From Sediminicola luteus (lineage in GTDB: Bacteria > Bacteroidota > Bacteroidia > Flavobacteriales > Flavobacteriaceae), in contig NZ_KZ300477.1 in the NCBI RefSeq assembly GCF_002514735.1, positions 249,879-313,878 of the forward strand: 64,000 nucleotides of DNA. The letters are read 5' to 3'. The notes beneath the pieces were generated by a model. It ran no database searches. It was not told where the DNA came from and saw only the letters and a program-made list of their open reading frames with translations. Positions 48,015 through 56,515 of the stretch are shown piece by piece. The translations under genes and the position numbers were made by a program. How positions within the stretch are numbered: the stretch's first letter is position 1; every line of letters begins with the position of its first letter.

Positions 48015-48051
48015 AAAAAATTGAGTTAGTTAGAGTTAGTTGGTTAAAGAT

Positions 48052-48089
48052 ACCCGAAGCCTCCCCACAAGGTTTCGGGTTCTTTTTTT
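48052..48089 (+). terminator. Plus-strand intrinsic terminator 2 (orphan)
   Basis: ACCCGAAGCC and GGTTTCGGGT make a 10-bp stem with one G-U pair and a 9-base loop, followed by TCTTTTTTT. Confidence 0.7.
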
Positions 48090-48132
48090 GCCACTGTTTC
48101 ACATTTTATACCAATTCAAAATTGAAATGATA

Positions 48133-49158
48133 TTACAACTGCACATGATGGTATTGCGGGAATTGTTCCGGGATACCGGCATGATCTTCATTCATCATCT
48201 GTCGTAGATCTATTTCAATGCCCCGAGAAATGGAGGAAATAGGTACATCGTTGGCCGAACCTTCAAACGGGTTCTCGCCTACCCTACCGATACGTTCCAT
48301 GGTATAGAACACCCAAGACACGGCGGTACAAAATGGAATGCAAAGCCACTTAAAATAAGGCGCTATCAAAGGATGGGTCTCCATAAGGCTTTCGCCAATA
48401 GTGACGAATTCCGGAATAATGCCAAAAGGAAGCATTAAAACGAAAAGGCGTACGAAAAAATGCGAAAGGGTGGCATATTGGCGTGGATACGGAAAGTTCT
48501 TGATGCGCTCCGATTTCCCTTGCAAGGTGAAAAATTCCTCCAACAGCTTTTCCAGCTCCAAAAAGGAAAACTCCCAAAGTTTCCCATCTTCTTGTAACCG
48601 CTTCAAATGTTTCGATTGTATATAGAGCAGGGCGGTTTGTTTGTTGTTTTTACTCAAAACATAATCCAATTCCCCGGCATCGAGATACGGTCGTAACGCT
48701 TCTTCCAAAGCCAACTGTTTTTCGGGTGGCTTAATGATATCCATCCATTCCTTATTGGTTTTTTCCTTGTGGCTAACTTCCCAAGTACGGGCCTGGCGCA
48801 TAGCATAACGTAGGGCCGTCATCCAGGCGATATGCCTATAGACCAAAATATGCACCTCTTTTTCATCCGAGACCATATCGCGCACCTTCATGCCCCAGCT
48901 GCGCGAACTGTTCACGATACCGCCCCAAATTTTCCTGGCTTCCCATATACGGCCATAGGCGGCACTGTTCTGAAATCCGATGATAAAGGCCACGGCCGTA
49001 CCGATTAGGGCAATGGGGGTCCAAGGTAGGTTCAAAAACTCTAGGCCCACCACACTATATAATATGGCGATCAAGGTTACATAGAGTCCGATATAAAAGG
49101 TCTCCTTTCTGGTCCAATACAACAATTCTTTGATGGAATAACGATTCTTCGTAAGCAT
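48133..49158 (-). CDS. Bestrophin family anion channel (YneE-like)
   Basis: The 341-residue protein contains the bestrophin N-terminal block KETFYIGLYVTLIAILYSVV, PWTPIALIGTAVAFIIGFQN and SAAYGRIWEARKIWGGIVNS SRSWG. A mid-helix pair follows with LPFGIIPEFV and the late CTAVSWVFYTMERIGRVGEN PFEGSANDVPISSISRGIEI region. Bacterial bestrophins are pentameric chloride or cation channels of the inner membrane. It is monocistronic, with a 51-bp gap to the beta-lactamase gene upstream. Confidence 0.92.
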   Translation of the reverse strand: MLTKNRYSIKELLYWTRKETFYIGLYVTLIAILYSVVGLEFLNLPWTPIALIGTAVAFIIGFQNSAAYGRIWEARKIWGGIVNSSRSWGMKVRDMVSDEKEVHILVYRHIAWMTALRYAMRQARTWEVSHKEKTNKEWMDIIKPPEKQLALEEALRPYLDAGELDYVLSKNNKQTALLYIQSKHLKRLQEDGKLWEFSFLELEKLLEEFFTLQGKSERIKNFPYPRQYATLSHFFVRLFVLMLPFGIIPEFVTIGESLMETHPLIAPYFKWLCIPFCTAVSWVFYTMERIGRVGENPFEGSANDVPISSISRGIEIDLRQMMNEDHAGIPEQFPQYHHVQL

Positions 49159-49209
49159 AATGGTTGTTTTCCAACAAGATAGCCATTTTTAATTACCAAG
49201 GGACTTTCA

Positions 49210-50688
49210 CTACGGATGCTCGGCCAACCATTCCGCTGCCTCACGGGTATACCAATGTTCACGTTGGTTTTTAGCATTTACTAGCGCCAAATAATGGGGT
49301 CGGGCCCGTTCTATTTGACCCAAATGGGTGTAGTAGCCCCCCATATATAGGTGTAGGTACGGATTATCAGGTTCCTTTTGAATCAGGTATTTGCCAATGG
49401 CCTCAAATTCGGTATCAAAAGTCGTAAATGGCCCTTGATCGTAGTGGAAGGAAGTATCTTTAAGTGCCGCCAGGGTATGCAATAGTTGGGCATTGGCATA
49501 GGTGAGGTAATCTGGGTACTCAGCAAACAATCTTTTTAATACCAGTTCCGCCTTCTTGATCTTTGAAGGATCGAACCGGGCCATAAATCCCTCGGCCAAA
49601 GCCTGGGCGATCAACAACTGCTTGTCCAAAACTGTCCGATTCCGTTCTTGCCCCTTTCCGTTAAGCTTATAAAACAAAGGCGTTTGATCTGCCGGGGAAA
49701 CAAAATTCTTTAAAAAGGATAAGGCGAACAAAGAACTGCTAATATCGCCATAGATCAAGCGGGCCGGGTCGCTCATTAAATTGTTGTTGGCCAATAGAAC
49801 CAAATGCAGATCCAGTTCAGGTATTTGCAGCATTAGGCTCGAATAACAATCGTATTGCCCATAGGCCCAAAGTAGTCCATGGCCTTCCCACGAAGTCGTA
49901 AAAATACCCATGCCATAGGGCGACCCAGTATAAAATGGGGTAAACATTGCTGTTTTTGCTTTTGGGCTCAGCAGGGTATCGGTAGGCAAGGCTTGGGAAA
50001 ACCGAAGCAATTCCCTTGCCGTTGATACCAAACCGGCCGAGGCGGAGTACCCATATTCAATAAAACATTTCTCGGGCTGTGGATCCAAAAAATAGGGGGT
50101 GGCCAAACGGATCCCCATTTGTTTTACTTGATCTTCATCATTCAATAAAAAACTTTGGTCCATAGCCAAGGGATCCAAAATACGCTGCTGCATTAAGTCG
50201 GCAAAAGTTCGCCCACTTGACTTTTCGAGAATCGGGGTCAGCAACCCAAAGCGAGCACTGTAATGGAAACGGGATCCGAGCTTCCCTTCAGAGGTATGGG
50301 AGAGTATGTGTTTCACCAAAATGGAATCGCCCAAATTTTCGAAAGGCCCATAAGTATTCGCCTTTGTCTCGAAATCCAAAACACCTTCCTTAACCAATTG
50401 ATGCGCCAAAACCCCGCTAAAAACTTTGGTTATTGAAGCCACGGGAAACAATGTCCCGGCATTGACCCGTGTACTCGTTTCATAATCGGCGAAACCTGAA
50501 TAGTTCTCGAAAATCAGACTGTCGTTTTGGGATACCACGGCCGCCAAACCCGGAATATTGAAGAAATGCTCTAACGACTTTAGTTCTTTTTTAAAGGTGG
50601 CGGTATCCGGTGTAATAGGTTGCGAGATTCCAGAGAATATCCCCAAAAACAAAACCCAATAAAATAAAGGGGTAAAGGAAGTTTTCAT
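49210..50688 (-). CDS. Secreted beta-lactamase-family serine hydrolase with C-terminal TPR-like region
   Basis: The start was placed at the ATG at 50688 (MKTSFTPLFYWVLFLGIFSG, a signal peptide), giving 492 residues; a longer reading adds 23 residues ahead of the signal. The class C/esterase-type SxxK is S-I-T-K in FPVASITKVFSGVLA. EYGYSASAGLVSTARELLRF supplies the Y-x-S/N motif, and EGHGLLWAYGQYDC supplies an H-x-G. The final 160 residues are helical, with TPR-like repeats (YLHLYMGGYYTHLGQIERAR PHYLALV region). It probably hydrolyses peptides or esters in the periplasm. Confidence 0.85.
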   Translation of the reverse strand: MKTSFTPLFYWVLFLGIFSGISQPITPDTATFKKELKSLEHFFNIPGLAAVVSQNDSLIFENYSGFADYETSTRVNAGTLFPVASITKVFSGVLAHQLVKEGVLDFETKANTYGPFENLGDSILVKHILSHTSEGKLGSRFHYSARFGLLTPILEKSSGRTFADLMQQRILDPLAMDQSFLLNDEDQVKQMGIRLATPYFLDPQPEKCFIEYGYSASAGLVSTARELLRFSQALPTDTLLSPKAKTAMFTPFYTGSPYGMGIFTTSWEGHGLLWAYGQYDCYSSLMLQIPELDLHLVLLANNNLMSDPARLIYGDISSSLFALSFLKNFVSPADQTPLFYKLNGKGQERNRTVLDKQLLIAQALAEGFMARFDPSKIKKAELVLKRLFAEYPDYLTYANAQLLHTLAALKDTSFHYDQGPFTTFDTEFEAIGKYLIQKEPDNPYLHLYMGGYYTHLGQIERARPHYLALVNAKNQREHWYTREAAEWLAEHP

Positions 50689-50740
50689 AATTGATGATCG
50701 ATGATGGCTTCCAAAGTATAAAAAATACGGTACAAGTTCG

Positions 50741-51400
50741 CTATTGGGCCAACTCATTTATCTGTGTCCAAGAAACCCGGCGCAGGGTCATTTCCGAAGG
50801 ACGTTTATACGCATGGTACATGGCCTTGGCCACCAAGCCGGAATCTATTGGGCTATATTTCCGTAAAAAAGGAAGGTTTTCCGTTAGCCATTTCATGACC
50901 GTCAACCCCATAGTTTCACCTTTTCGAGGCTTTTCCCGCTTGCCTATCAATCCGCCGGGCTGCAAGATCGTGGTATGGCCAAATTGAAGCTTTTCTATGG
51001 CCACCTCCAGCTCTGCCTTCATATGGCGGTAGTAATTCCTAGCATGCAATTTGGCATAAGGTGAAGAAACCAGTACATAATTTTGCAATCCGTTGACCTT
51101 AGCTGCCCTTGCGGCTTTTAACTGGTAGTCATAATCTACCTTTCGTTGGGCCTGCTTACTACCGGCCTGGGCCAAAGTGGTACCCAAACAGGAGAACAAT
51201 ACATGTCCGGATATGGCTTTTATATAGTCAAGGTCTTGGTCAAAATCAATACGATGTTCTTTTAATTTTGGATGCGAAAATCCGCTCGGGCGCCTGACCA
51301 ATATGTGAAGTTCTTGGCATTCCGAATCGTTCAGCAAAAGGGATACCAATAGTTTCCCCACCAAACCCGTGGCTCCGATTATATTGGCGGTATACGGCAT
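50741..51400 (-). CDS. NAD(P)-binding Rossmann protein, TIP30/HTATIP2-like
   Basis: The start was placed at the ATG at 51400 (MPYTANIIGATGLVGKLLVS), which overlaps the upstream SDR stop (TAATG) and gives 219 residues. It contains GHVLFSCLGTTLAQAGSKQA, NYVLVSSPYAKLHARNYYRH (Y-x3-K as YYRHMK), TTILQPGGLIGKREKPRKGE and a C-terminal LVAKAMYHAY. It is a paralog of the gene at 3062-3733. No substrate is known for this group. Confidence 0.82.
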   Translation of the reverse strand: MPYTANIIGATGLVGKLLVSLLLNDSECQELHILVRRPSGFSHPKLKEHRIDFDQDLDYIKAISGHVLFSCLGTTLAQAGSKQAQRKVDYDYQLKAARAAKVNGLQNYVLVSSPYAKLHARNYYRHMKAELEVAIEKLQFGHTTILQPGGLIGKREKPRKGETMGLTVMKWLTENLPFLRKYSPIDSGLVAKAMYHAYKRPSEMTLRRVSWTQINELAQ

Positions 51401-52296
51401 TAGAAAGTGGTTCGGGTCAAATGTTCGGACAATTCCCAAAGGGTATCGGCCTTTTTTTGGTCGAGGGCTTTTTTATCTAAACCTGCCAAGATGGGGTAGC
51501 CACAGATCATGTAGCGCGGGCCATAGTACGCACCGCCTTTTACCTCGGGGTCGGTAGCGGCCCTTAAGGCGGGCAAAACCCCTTTACTGACCGGTTGGGC
51601 CATGATCTTGGTTAGCCAACCGCCAATCCCTATACTTTGTTGCCTTTCAGTCGCAGATAGCCCCGGATGCGCCCCTACCGAAATGGCGTTAACCCCTTCG
51701 GTTTCGAACTTTTGCTGCAATTTGCGCATAAACAACATATTGGCCAGTTTACTATCACCATAGGAAATACTGCGGTCATAGGGCCTTTTTTCCCAGTGGA
51801 TATCCGACAGGTCGAGCGTACCGAATTTATGCGCCCCACTGCCCATGGTTACCACACGGGCGCCTTCGGTATCTCGGATAATTGGATACAGTTGTGCCGT
51901 AAGGGCAAAATGGCCCAAATGATTGGTAGCCATATGCATCTCCCAACCCATTGGGTTGGTGGATTTTTCCTTAAGGTTGACCACCGCGGCATTGTTAATG
52001 AGTATATCCAAGCTGTTATGCCGTTCTTTATAGGCCCCCGTAAAATCGCGTATGGATTCTAGGTCATTTAGATCCAGGGCCAACACCTCAACCTGAACTG
52101 CCGCCCCCAATAAGGACCGTATCCGTTCTGCAGCCGCATTGCCCTTACGGGTGCTTCTACAGGCCAAGGTAACCTGGGCCTGTTTACGGGCCAATTCCAA
52201 AGCCATTTGAAACCCCAACCCCCTATTACCGCCAGTTATTAGTACTTTTTTCCCACTTTGATTTGGAATGTCTTGCGCCGTCCAATGTTTTGCCAT
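51400..52296 (-). CDS. Short-chain dehydrogenase (retinol dehydrogenase/protochlorophyllide-reductase-like)
   Basis: The start was placed at the ATG at 52296 (MAKHWTAQDIPNQSGKKVLI), leaving out 10 residues of a longer reading; 298 residues. Motifs are TGGNRGLGFQMALELARKQA, LDILINNAAVVNLKEKSTN, NHLGHFALTAQL, RVVTMGSGAHKFGTLDLSDI and the active-site YGDSK. Members of this long-chain SDR group reduce lipid aldehydes or xenobiotics. It is coupled to the downstream TIP30-like gene and follows a Crp-type regulator with a palindrome between. Confidence 0.9.
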   Translation of the reverse strand: MAKHWTAQDIPNQSGKKVLITGGNRGLGFQMALELARKQAQVTLACRSTRKGNAAAERIRSLLGAAVQVEVLALDLNDLESIRDFTGAYKERHNSLDILINNAAVVNLKEKSTNPMGWEMHMATNHLGHFALTAQLYPIIRDTEGARVVTMGSGAHKFGTLDLSDIHWEKRPYDRSISYGDSKLANMLFMRKLQQKFETEGVNAISVGAHPGLSATERQQSIGIGGWLTKIMAQPVSKGVLPALRAATDPEVKGGAYYGPRYMICGYPILAGLDKKALDQKKADTLWELSEHLTRTTF

Positions 52297-52352
52297 AATC
52301 CAAAGGCATTTTCGATTCGAAGACAAAGTTCCGAAGCCATCCGATCAATGGG

Positions 52353-52368
52353 CTGAAACTAATTTCAG
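52353..52368. promoter_or_regulatory. Palindrome CTGAAA-N4-TTTCAG, candidate operator
   Basis: Perfect 6-bp arms lie in the 83-bp gap between the Crp-type regulator and the SDR gene. They are upstream of the SDR start and about 12 bp past the regulator stop. No T run follows, so a regulatory role is more likely than a terminator. Confidence 0.35.
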
Positions 52369-52379
52369 AAATGCGGTTT

Positions 52380-52913
52380 TTATAGCTGATGTTTCAGTTT
52401 ACTGAGCCATTGCGGGCTAATCCCTAAAAAATCGGCTATGTACTTAGAAGGTACCTGCTGTAAAATGGCAGGGTAATGTTCTTGCAGGTACTGCAACATC
52501 TCCAAACTACTTAAGCTGATCAACATGGCTCGCAGGGTGTTCTTTTCGAGCAAGGCGCGAACGCCAATATCCTGCATCTGGGCCGCCCATGGAGAGCTGT
52601 TCACGAATGCGTCAAAATCGGGTTTGGTCAATTCCACAAGTTGGGTCGGGGTAAAGGCCTTTAGGGTATAGATCGATGGTGTACCCAAATAATAGGGTTC
52701 CGCCGCCGTGGCAATGGGATGAAAACCCGGGATAAAAAAATTAATTGCCCTTTCCTCGCCTGTTTTTGGGTGAACATGGTTCAGCACCAGGCCGCCTTCC
52801 TTAATCAAGTACAACCTATTAACGGTATCGCCCACATCGATTAAGGTCTGAAGTGTCTTTACCGAGAGTTCCCGCCCCAATTGGCTAAGCGTCCTATGCA
52901 AATCGCTATCCAT
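52380..52913 (-). CDS. Crp/Fnr family transcriptional regulator
   Basis: In this 177-residue protein an N-terminal cyclic-nucleotide-binding fold (TLQTLIDVGDTVNRLYLIKE GGLVLNHVHPKTGEERAINF region) is followed by a long dimer helix. A short helix-turn-helix ends the protein (SKYIADFLGISPQWLSKLKH). This is the compact regulator type common in Bacteroidota. It lies upstream of, and on the same strand as, the SDR pair. The effector residues of true cAMP binding are not evident. Confidence 0.88.
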   Translation of the reverse strand: MDSDLHRTLSQLGRELSVKTLQTLIDVGDTVNRLYLIKEGGLVLNHVHPKTGEERAINFFIPGFHPIATAAEPYYLGTPSIYTLKAFTPTQLVELTKPDFDAFVNSSPWAAQMQDIGVRALLEKNTLRAMLISLSSLEMLQYLQEHYPAILQQVPSKYIADFLGISPQWLSKLKHQL

Positions 52914-52916
52914 ACA

Positions 52917-53462
52917 TTAGGTTTTGGGTTGCTTGTTTTGTTGCTGAAATTGCTTTCTACTAACCGTATAATGGAATTCGGGTCGGCCCGAATCGGGATC
53001 CACGGTTTCCTTTTGTAAGGTCATTAGCTGTTCTAAAATACGTTTTGAGGCCAAGTTTTCGGCATCGGCAATACCTAATACGGAAGAATAATCGAATTGT
53101 TCAAAGGCAAAAGCGATCAAACCCTGTGCCAGTTCGGTACCAAAGCCTTGGCCCCAATATGCCTTTTGCAACCTATACCCAATTTCAACTTGATTATCGT
53201 CCATATCGACCAAGGCGCATGTTCCAATGAATTCACCGGACTTTTTCTCGGCAATGGCGTAAATCTTCACTTTTACGTTCGCATTCCCTGTATTGTTGAT
53301 GTGCAACTTTAGATCGGCCAAGGCCTCCTGCTGCGACATTAATGGCGCCGGGATTTGGTCCATGACCTCGGCATCGCCATGCATTTGTATATATGGGGCC
53401 GCATCTTCTAAAACGAGATGGTGCACCTCCAGCCAATCGGTTTCAAATAATACATTTTCCAT
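52917..53462 (-). CDS. GNAT family N-acetyltransferase (RimJ/RimL-like)
   Basis: The 181-residue protein begins MENVLFETDWLEVHHLVLED. It has the acetyl-CoA motif QVEIGYRLQKAYWGQGFGTELAQGLIAF, typical of the RimJ/RimL group with Q-x2-G-x-G/A, and VLGIADAENLASKRILEQLM. It may acetylate protein N-termini or antibiotics. Its start overlaps the stop of the sugar O-acetyltransferase gene by one base (TAATG), so the two are coupled. Confidence 0.9.
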   Translation of the reverse strand: MENVLFETDWLEVHHLVLEDAAPYIQMHGDAEVMDQIPAPLMSQQEALADLKLHINNTGNANVKVKIYAIAEKKSGEFIGTCALVDMDDNQVEIGYRLQKAYWGQGFGTELAQGLIAFAFEQFDYSSVLGIADAENLASKRILEQLMTLQKETVDPDSGRPEFHYTVSRKQFQQQNKQPKT

Positions 53463-54034
53463 TAGAGTGCTTTAACTACTTTGGCCGGATGGCCCAAAAC
53501 CAATACATTATCAGGTACATCTTTGGTAACCACGCTGCCGGCCCCAATGGTAACATTATTGCCGATAGTAACCCCCGGACAAATGACCACTTGCCCCCCT
53601 ACCCACACATTATCTCCAATATACACCGGTTTGGAGGCCGTAAGATAACGGGAGCCTTCTTCGGTTTTTACAATGCGTTCGCTGGCCTTTAACGGATGGG
53701 TGGCCGTATAGATATGCACCCCGGGGCCAATGAGACCGTTCGCGCCGATACGGATATGGTTATTGTCCATAAACATACCATTGGCATTTACGAAGGTACC
53801 TTCGCCTATCTGGACAAATTCGCCATAGTCGCAAAAAAACGGAGCTACAATCCATACCCCTTGTCCTACTTCACCAAGCATTTCCTGCAAAATTTGTCTC
53901 CGTGTATCCAGGGCTGTAGAATCCAGTGTATTGTACTGCTGCATTAAGGCACGGGCGGTATGGTACAGGGCCAACAATTCAGGATCCCGAGAATCATACT
54001 TTAGGCCTTGTAGCATTTTTTGTTTTTCGGTCAT
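53462..54034 (-). CDS. Maltose/galactoside O-acetyltransferase-like left-handed beta-helix protein
   Basis: The 190-residue protein has the Mac N-terminal domain (MTEKQKMLQGLKYDSRDPEL) followed by hexapeptide repeats: FVNANGMFMDNNHIRIGANG, LIGPGVHIYTATHPLKASER and VWVGGQVVICPGVTIGNNVT IGAGSVVTKDVPDNVLVLGH. H in TATHPL matches the catalytic histidine. It acetylates hydroxyls of sugars with acetyl-CoA. It is translationally coupled to the GNAT gene downstream. Confidence 0.93.
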   Translation of the reverse strand: MTEKQKMLQGLKYDSRDPELLALYHTARALMQQYNTLDSTALDTRRQILQEMLGEVGQGVWIVAPFFCDYGEFVQIGEGTFVNANGMFMDNNHIRIGANGLIGPGVHIYTATHPLKASERIVKTEEGSRYLTASKPVYIGDNVWVGGQVVICPGVTIGNNVTIGAGSVVTKDVPDNVLVLGHPAKVVKAL

Positions 54035-54152
54035 TGGTGCTATAACAGTTAGATTGACAAAAATCGAAAAATGGGATTATTGGTCAATTCGACTCACAAA
54101 AAAACCCACTGTAATGTACAGCGGGTTTTCGATATTTTAAAACCAATTCGGA

Positions 54153-55703
54153 TTATAAGTCGAACTTAATCCCTTGGGCCAAGGGCAGATCGGTCGTATA
54201 ATTGATGGTATTGGTTTGTCTGCGCATATACACTTTCCAGGCATCGGAACCGGACTCGCGCCCGCCACCGGTTTCTTTTTCACCACCGAAGGCACCACCG
54301 ATTTCGGCCCCAGAGGTTCCGATATTCACATTGGCAATACCACAGTCAGATCCGGCATGTGACAAGAAACGCTCGGCTTCGCGAAGGTTATTGGTCATAA
54401 TGGCCGAAGACAACCCTTGGGCCACCCCGTTTTGGATAGCTATGGCATCAGCCACATCGCCACTGTATTTCAAGAGATACAATACCGGGGCAAAAGTCTC
54501 GTGCTGTACGATTTCGAACTCGTTATTGGCTTCGGCAATGGCCGGCTTCACATAGCAACCACTTTCGTAGCCTTCGCCTTGTAGTACACCACCTTCTACC
54601 AAGATGTTACCTCCTTCGGCAACTACCTTTTCCAAAGCGGCAGAATACATACCTACGGCATCGGTATCGATAAGTGGTCCCACATGGTTGTTTTCATCCA
54701 AGGGATTTCCGATACGCAATTGACCATAAGCGGCCACAACGGCATCTTTTACCTGATCGTAGATCGATTCGTGTATGATCAAACGACGGGTAGAGGTACA
54801 ACGCTGACCGGCCGTACCTACGGCACCAAATACGGCCCCGATTACGGTCATTTTAATATCGGCATCCGGGGTTACGATAATGGCATTGTTACCGCCCAAT
54901 TCCAAAAGCGATTTTCCTAGACGGCCTGCCACCTCACTGGCTACGATTTTACCCATTCGTGTAGAACCGGTAGCGGAAACCAAAGGAATACGGGCGTCTT
55001 TGGTCATAAATTCACCAACTTTATAATCCCCATTGATCAAACAGGAAATTCCTTCCGGCAAATTATTCTCGGCCAATACCTCGGCAATGATATTCTGACA
55101 GGCTACCCCACAAAGCGGTGTTTTTTCTGAAGGTTTCCACACACAGACATCACCACAGATCCAGGCCAAGGCGGTATTCCAAGACCAAACGGCCACCGGA
55201 AAGTTAAAAGCGGATATGATACCCACGATACCCAACGGGTGATACTGCTCGTACATACGGTGCCCGGGACGTTCGGAATGCATGGTTAATCCGTGTAATT
55301 GACGCGACAGACCTACGGCAAAATCGCATATGTCGATCATTTCCTGCACCTCGCCCAAACCTTCTTGGTACGATTTACCCATTTCGTAGGAAACCAATTT
55401 ACCCAAGGCCTCCTTTTTTTCGCGAAGCTTTTCCCCGAATTGGCGAACGATCTCGCCACGTAGTGGTGCAGGCTTTACGCGCCACTCGGCAAAGGCAGCC
55501 TGGGCCGTTTGCATAACCTTTTCATAATCTTCCTTAGAAGTGGTGCTCACCTTACCGATCAATTGACCATCTACAGGTGAATACGATTCGATAAGTTCAT
55601 TGGAAGACATTTGCTGCGATCCTGTAGAGGTTCCTGCATTTACGGCTTGTATTCCCAATTCCTTTAGGGCTTCATCCATACCAAAAGTGGCAAGAGTTGA
55701 CAT
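54153..55703 (-). CDS. ALDH7-type aldehyde dehydrogenase (aminoadipate-semialdehyde dehydrogenase-like)
   Basis: The 516-residue protein has the antiquitin-like features IESYSPVDGQLIGKV, GIISAFNFPVAVWSWNTALA, SATGSTRMGKIVASEVAGRL, ELGGNNAIIV (catalytic E) and FGAVGTAGQRCTSTRRLIIH (catalytic Cys in QRCTST). GGAFGGEKETGGGRESGSDA WKVYMRR closes it. It oxidises alpha-aminoadipic semialdehyde or piperideine-6-carboxylate in lysine catabolism. A perfect -7 element lies just upstream. The neighbouring 3-hydroxyanthranilate dioxygenase belongs to tryptophan degradation, a different route. Confidence 0.93.
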   Translation of the reverse strand: MSTLATFGMDEALKELGIQAVNAGTSTGSQQMSSNELIESYSPVDGQLIGKVSTTSKEDYEKVMQTAQAAFAEWRVKPAPLRGEIVRQFGEKLREKKEALGKLVSYEMGKSYQEGLGEVQEMIDICDFAVGLSRQLHGLTMHSERPGHRMYEQYHPLGIVGIISAFNFPVAVWSWNTALAWICGDVCVWKPSEKTPLCGVACQNIIAEVLAENNLPEGISCLINGDYKVGEFMTKDARIPLVSATGSTRMGKIVASEVAGRLGKSLLELGGNNAIIVTPDADIKMTVIGAVFGAVGTAGQRCTSTRRLIIHESIYDQVKDAVVAAYGQLRIGNPLDENNHVGPLIDTDAVGMYSAALEKVVAEGGNILVEGGVLQGEGYESGCYVKPAIAEANNEFEIVQHETFAPVLYLLKYSGDVADAIAIQNGVAQGLSSAIMTNNLREAERFLSHAGSDCGIANVNIGTSGAEIGGAFGGEKETGGGRESGSDAWKVYMRRQTNTINYTTDLPLAQGIKFDL

Positions 55704-55741
55704 ATTTATAACTTTTTAATTGTTGAATGTTGTAATCGTCA

Positions 55742-55749
55742 CAAAAGTA
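55742..55749 (-). promoter_or_regulatory. Promoter -7 element TACTTTTG of the aldehyde dehydrogenase gene
   Basis: On the minus strand it matches TAnnTTTG exactly, about 39 bp before the ATG. A TTG lies roughly 16 bp further upstream. Confidence 0.5.
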
Positions 55750-55805
55750 CGAAACTTCTTTAAGTCAATTGGTAAAGAAGTCCGATGTTACATACTGCTG
55801 CAATA

Positions 55806-56339
55806 TTAGGGTAGAAAACGGGTATCGACCGGCATTTCCGTACCACATTTTTCACAAGTACGTAAGCTTTCGGAGGTATAGAAATCTTGAAAATGGCCCA
55901 AAAAGTCTTTTTCGATGTCGTGTAAGGGAAAATACACCTCGTGTAATTTGTGGTTACAGCCATCGCAGAACCACAACAAACCATCTTCACCACTGGCAGC
56001 CTCGCGTTTACGTTCGATGACCAGGCCCAACGAATTTTCGCTACGCACGGGTGAGTGGGGTATTTTGGCGGGCAACAAGAACATATCACCGGGGCCCAAG
56101 GCCATGGTTCGTTTTTTACCATCTTCTTGAATATGAACTTGAATATGTCCTTCGAGCTGGTAAAACAGTTCTTCGGTCTCGTTATAATGGTAATCTTTCC
56201 TGGCATTGGGTCCGGCCACGATCATAACGATATAATCCCCAGATTCGGTATAGAGGTTCTTATTGCCAACCGGGGGTTTGAGCAACTCCCTATTTTCGGC
56301 AATCCACTGGGTTAGGTTAAACGGAAGCGCTATAGCCAT
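55806..56339 (-). CDS. nbaC: 3-hydroxyanthranilate 3,4-dioxygenase
   Basis: The 177-residue cupin has Fe(II) ligands in YHYNETEELFYQLEGHIQVH (H and E) and LLPAKIPHSPVR (H). The C-terminal rubredoxin-like metal site is LLWFCDGCNHKL plus RTCEKCGTEMP, characteristic of the bacterial enzyme. It opens the ring of 3-hydroxyanthranilate in the kynurenine pathway to quinolinate or degradation. No other kynurenine gene is in the window. It is monocistronic, 102 bp upstream of the aldehyde dehydrogenase start on the same strand. Confidence 0.95.
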   Translation of the reverse strand: MAIALPFNLTQWIAENRELLKPPVGNKNLYTESGDYIVMIVAGPNARKDYHYNETEELFYQLEGHIQVHIQEDGKKRTMALGPGDMFLLPAKIPHSPVRSENSLGLVIERKREAASGEDGLLWFCDGCNHKLHEVYFPLHDIEKDFLGHFQDFYTSESLRTCEKCGTEMPVDTRFLP

Positions 56340-56515
56340 ATACTCGGGTTTTATACCCTGCTAAAGTATAAAACTTTGATGAGTGGCCCGTATATACCTA
56401 TATCTATTAAAGTATTGAAGATGTATGTAGAAATGTAAAACTCGAAGTTTCCCTAAAAAACATGAACCAAGACCAAGACGGTCACTAAATAACCGCTGTT
56501 CTTTTCAGAGACAGT

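Larger units (their letters stand above)
47738..48132. other. 395-bp intergenic region with two plus-strand terminators
   Basis: No protein gene was found. Two intrinsic terminators lie in plus orientation (47968-48014 and 48052-48089), while both neighbouring genes are on the minus strand. A TTTG at 47927-47930 and an AT-rich stretch after it could be promoter parts. GAGTTAGT repeats lie between the terminators (about 48023-48042). Confidence 0.55.
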
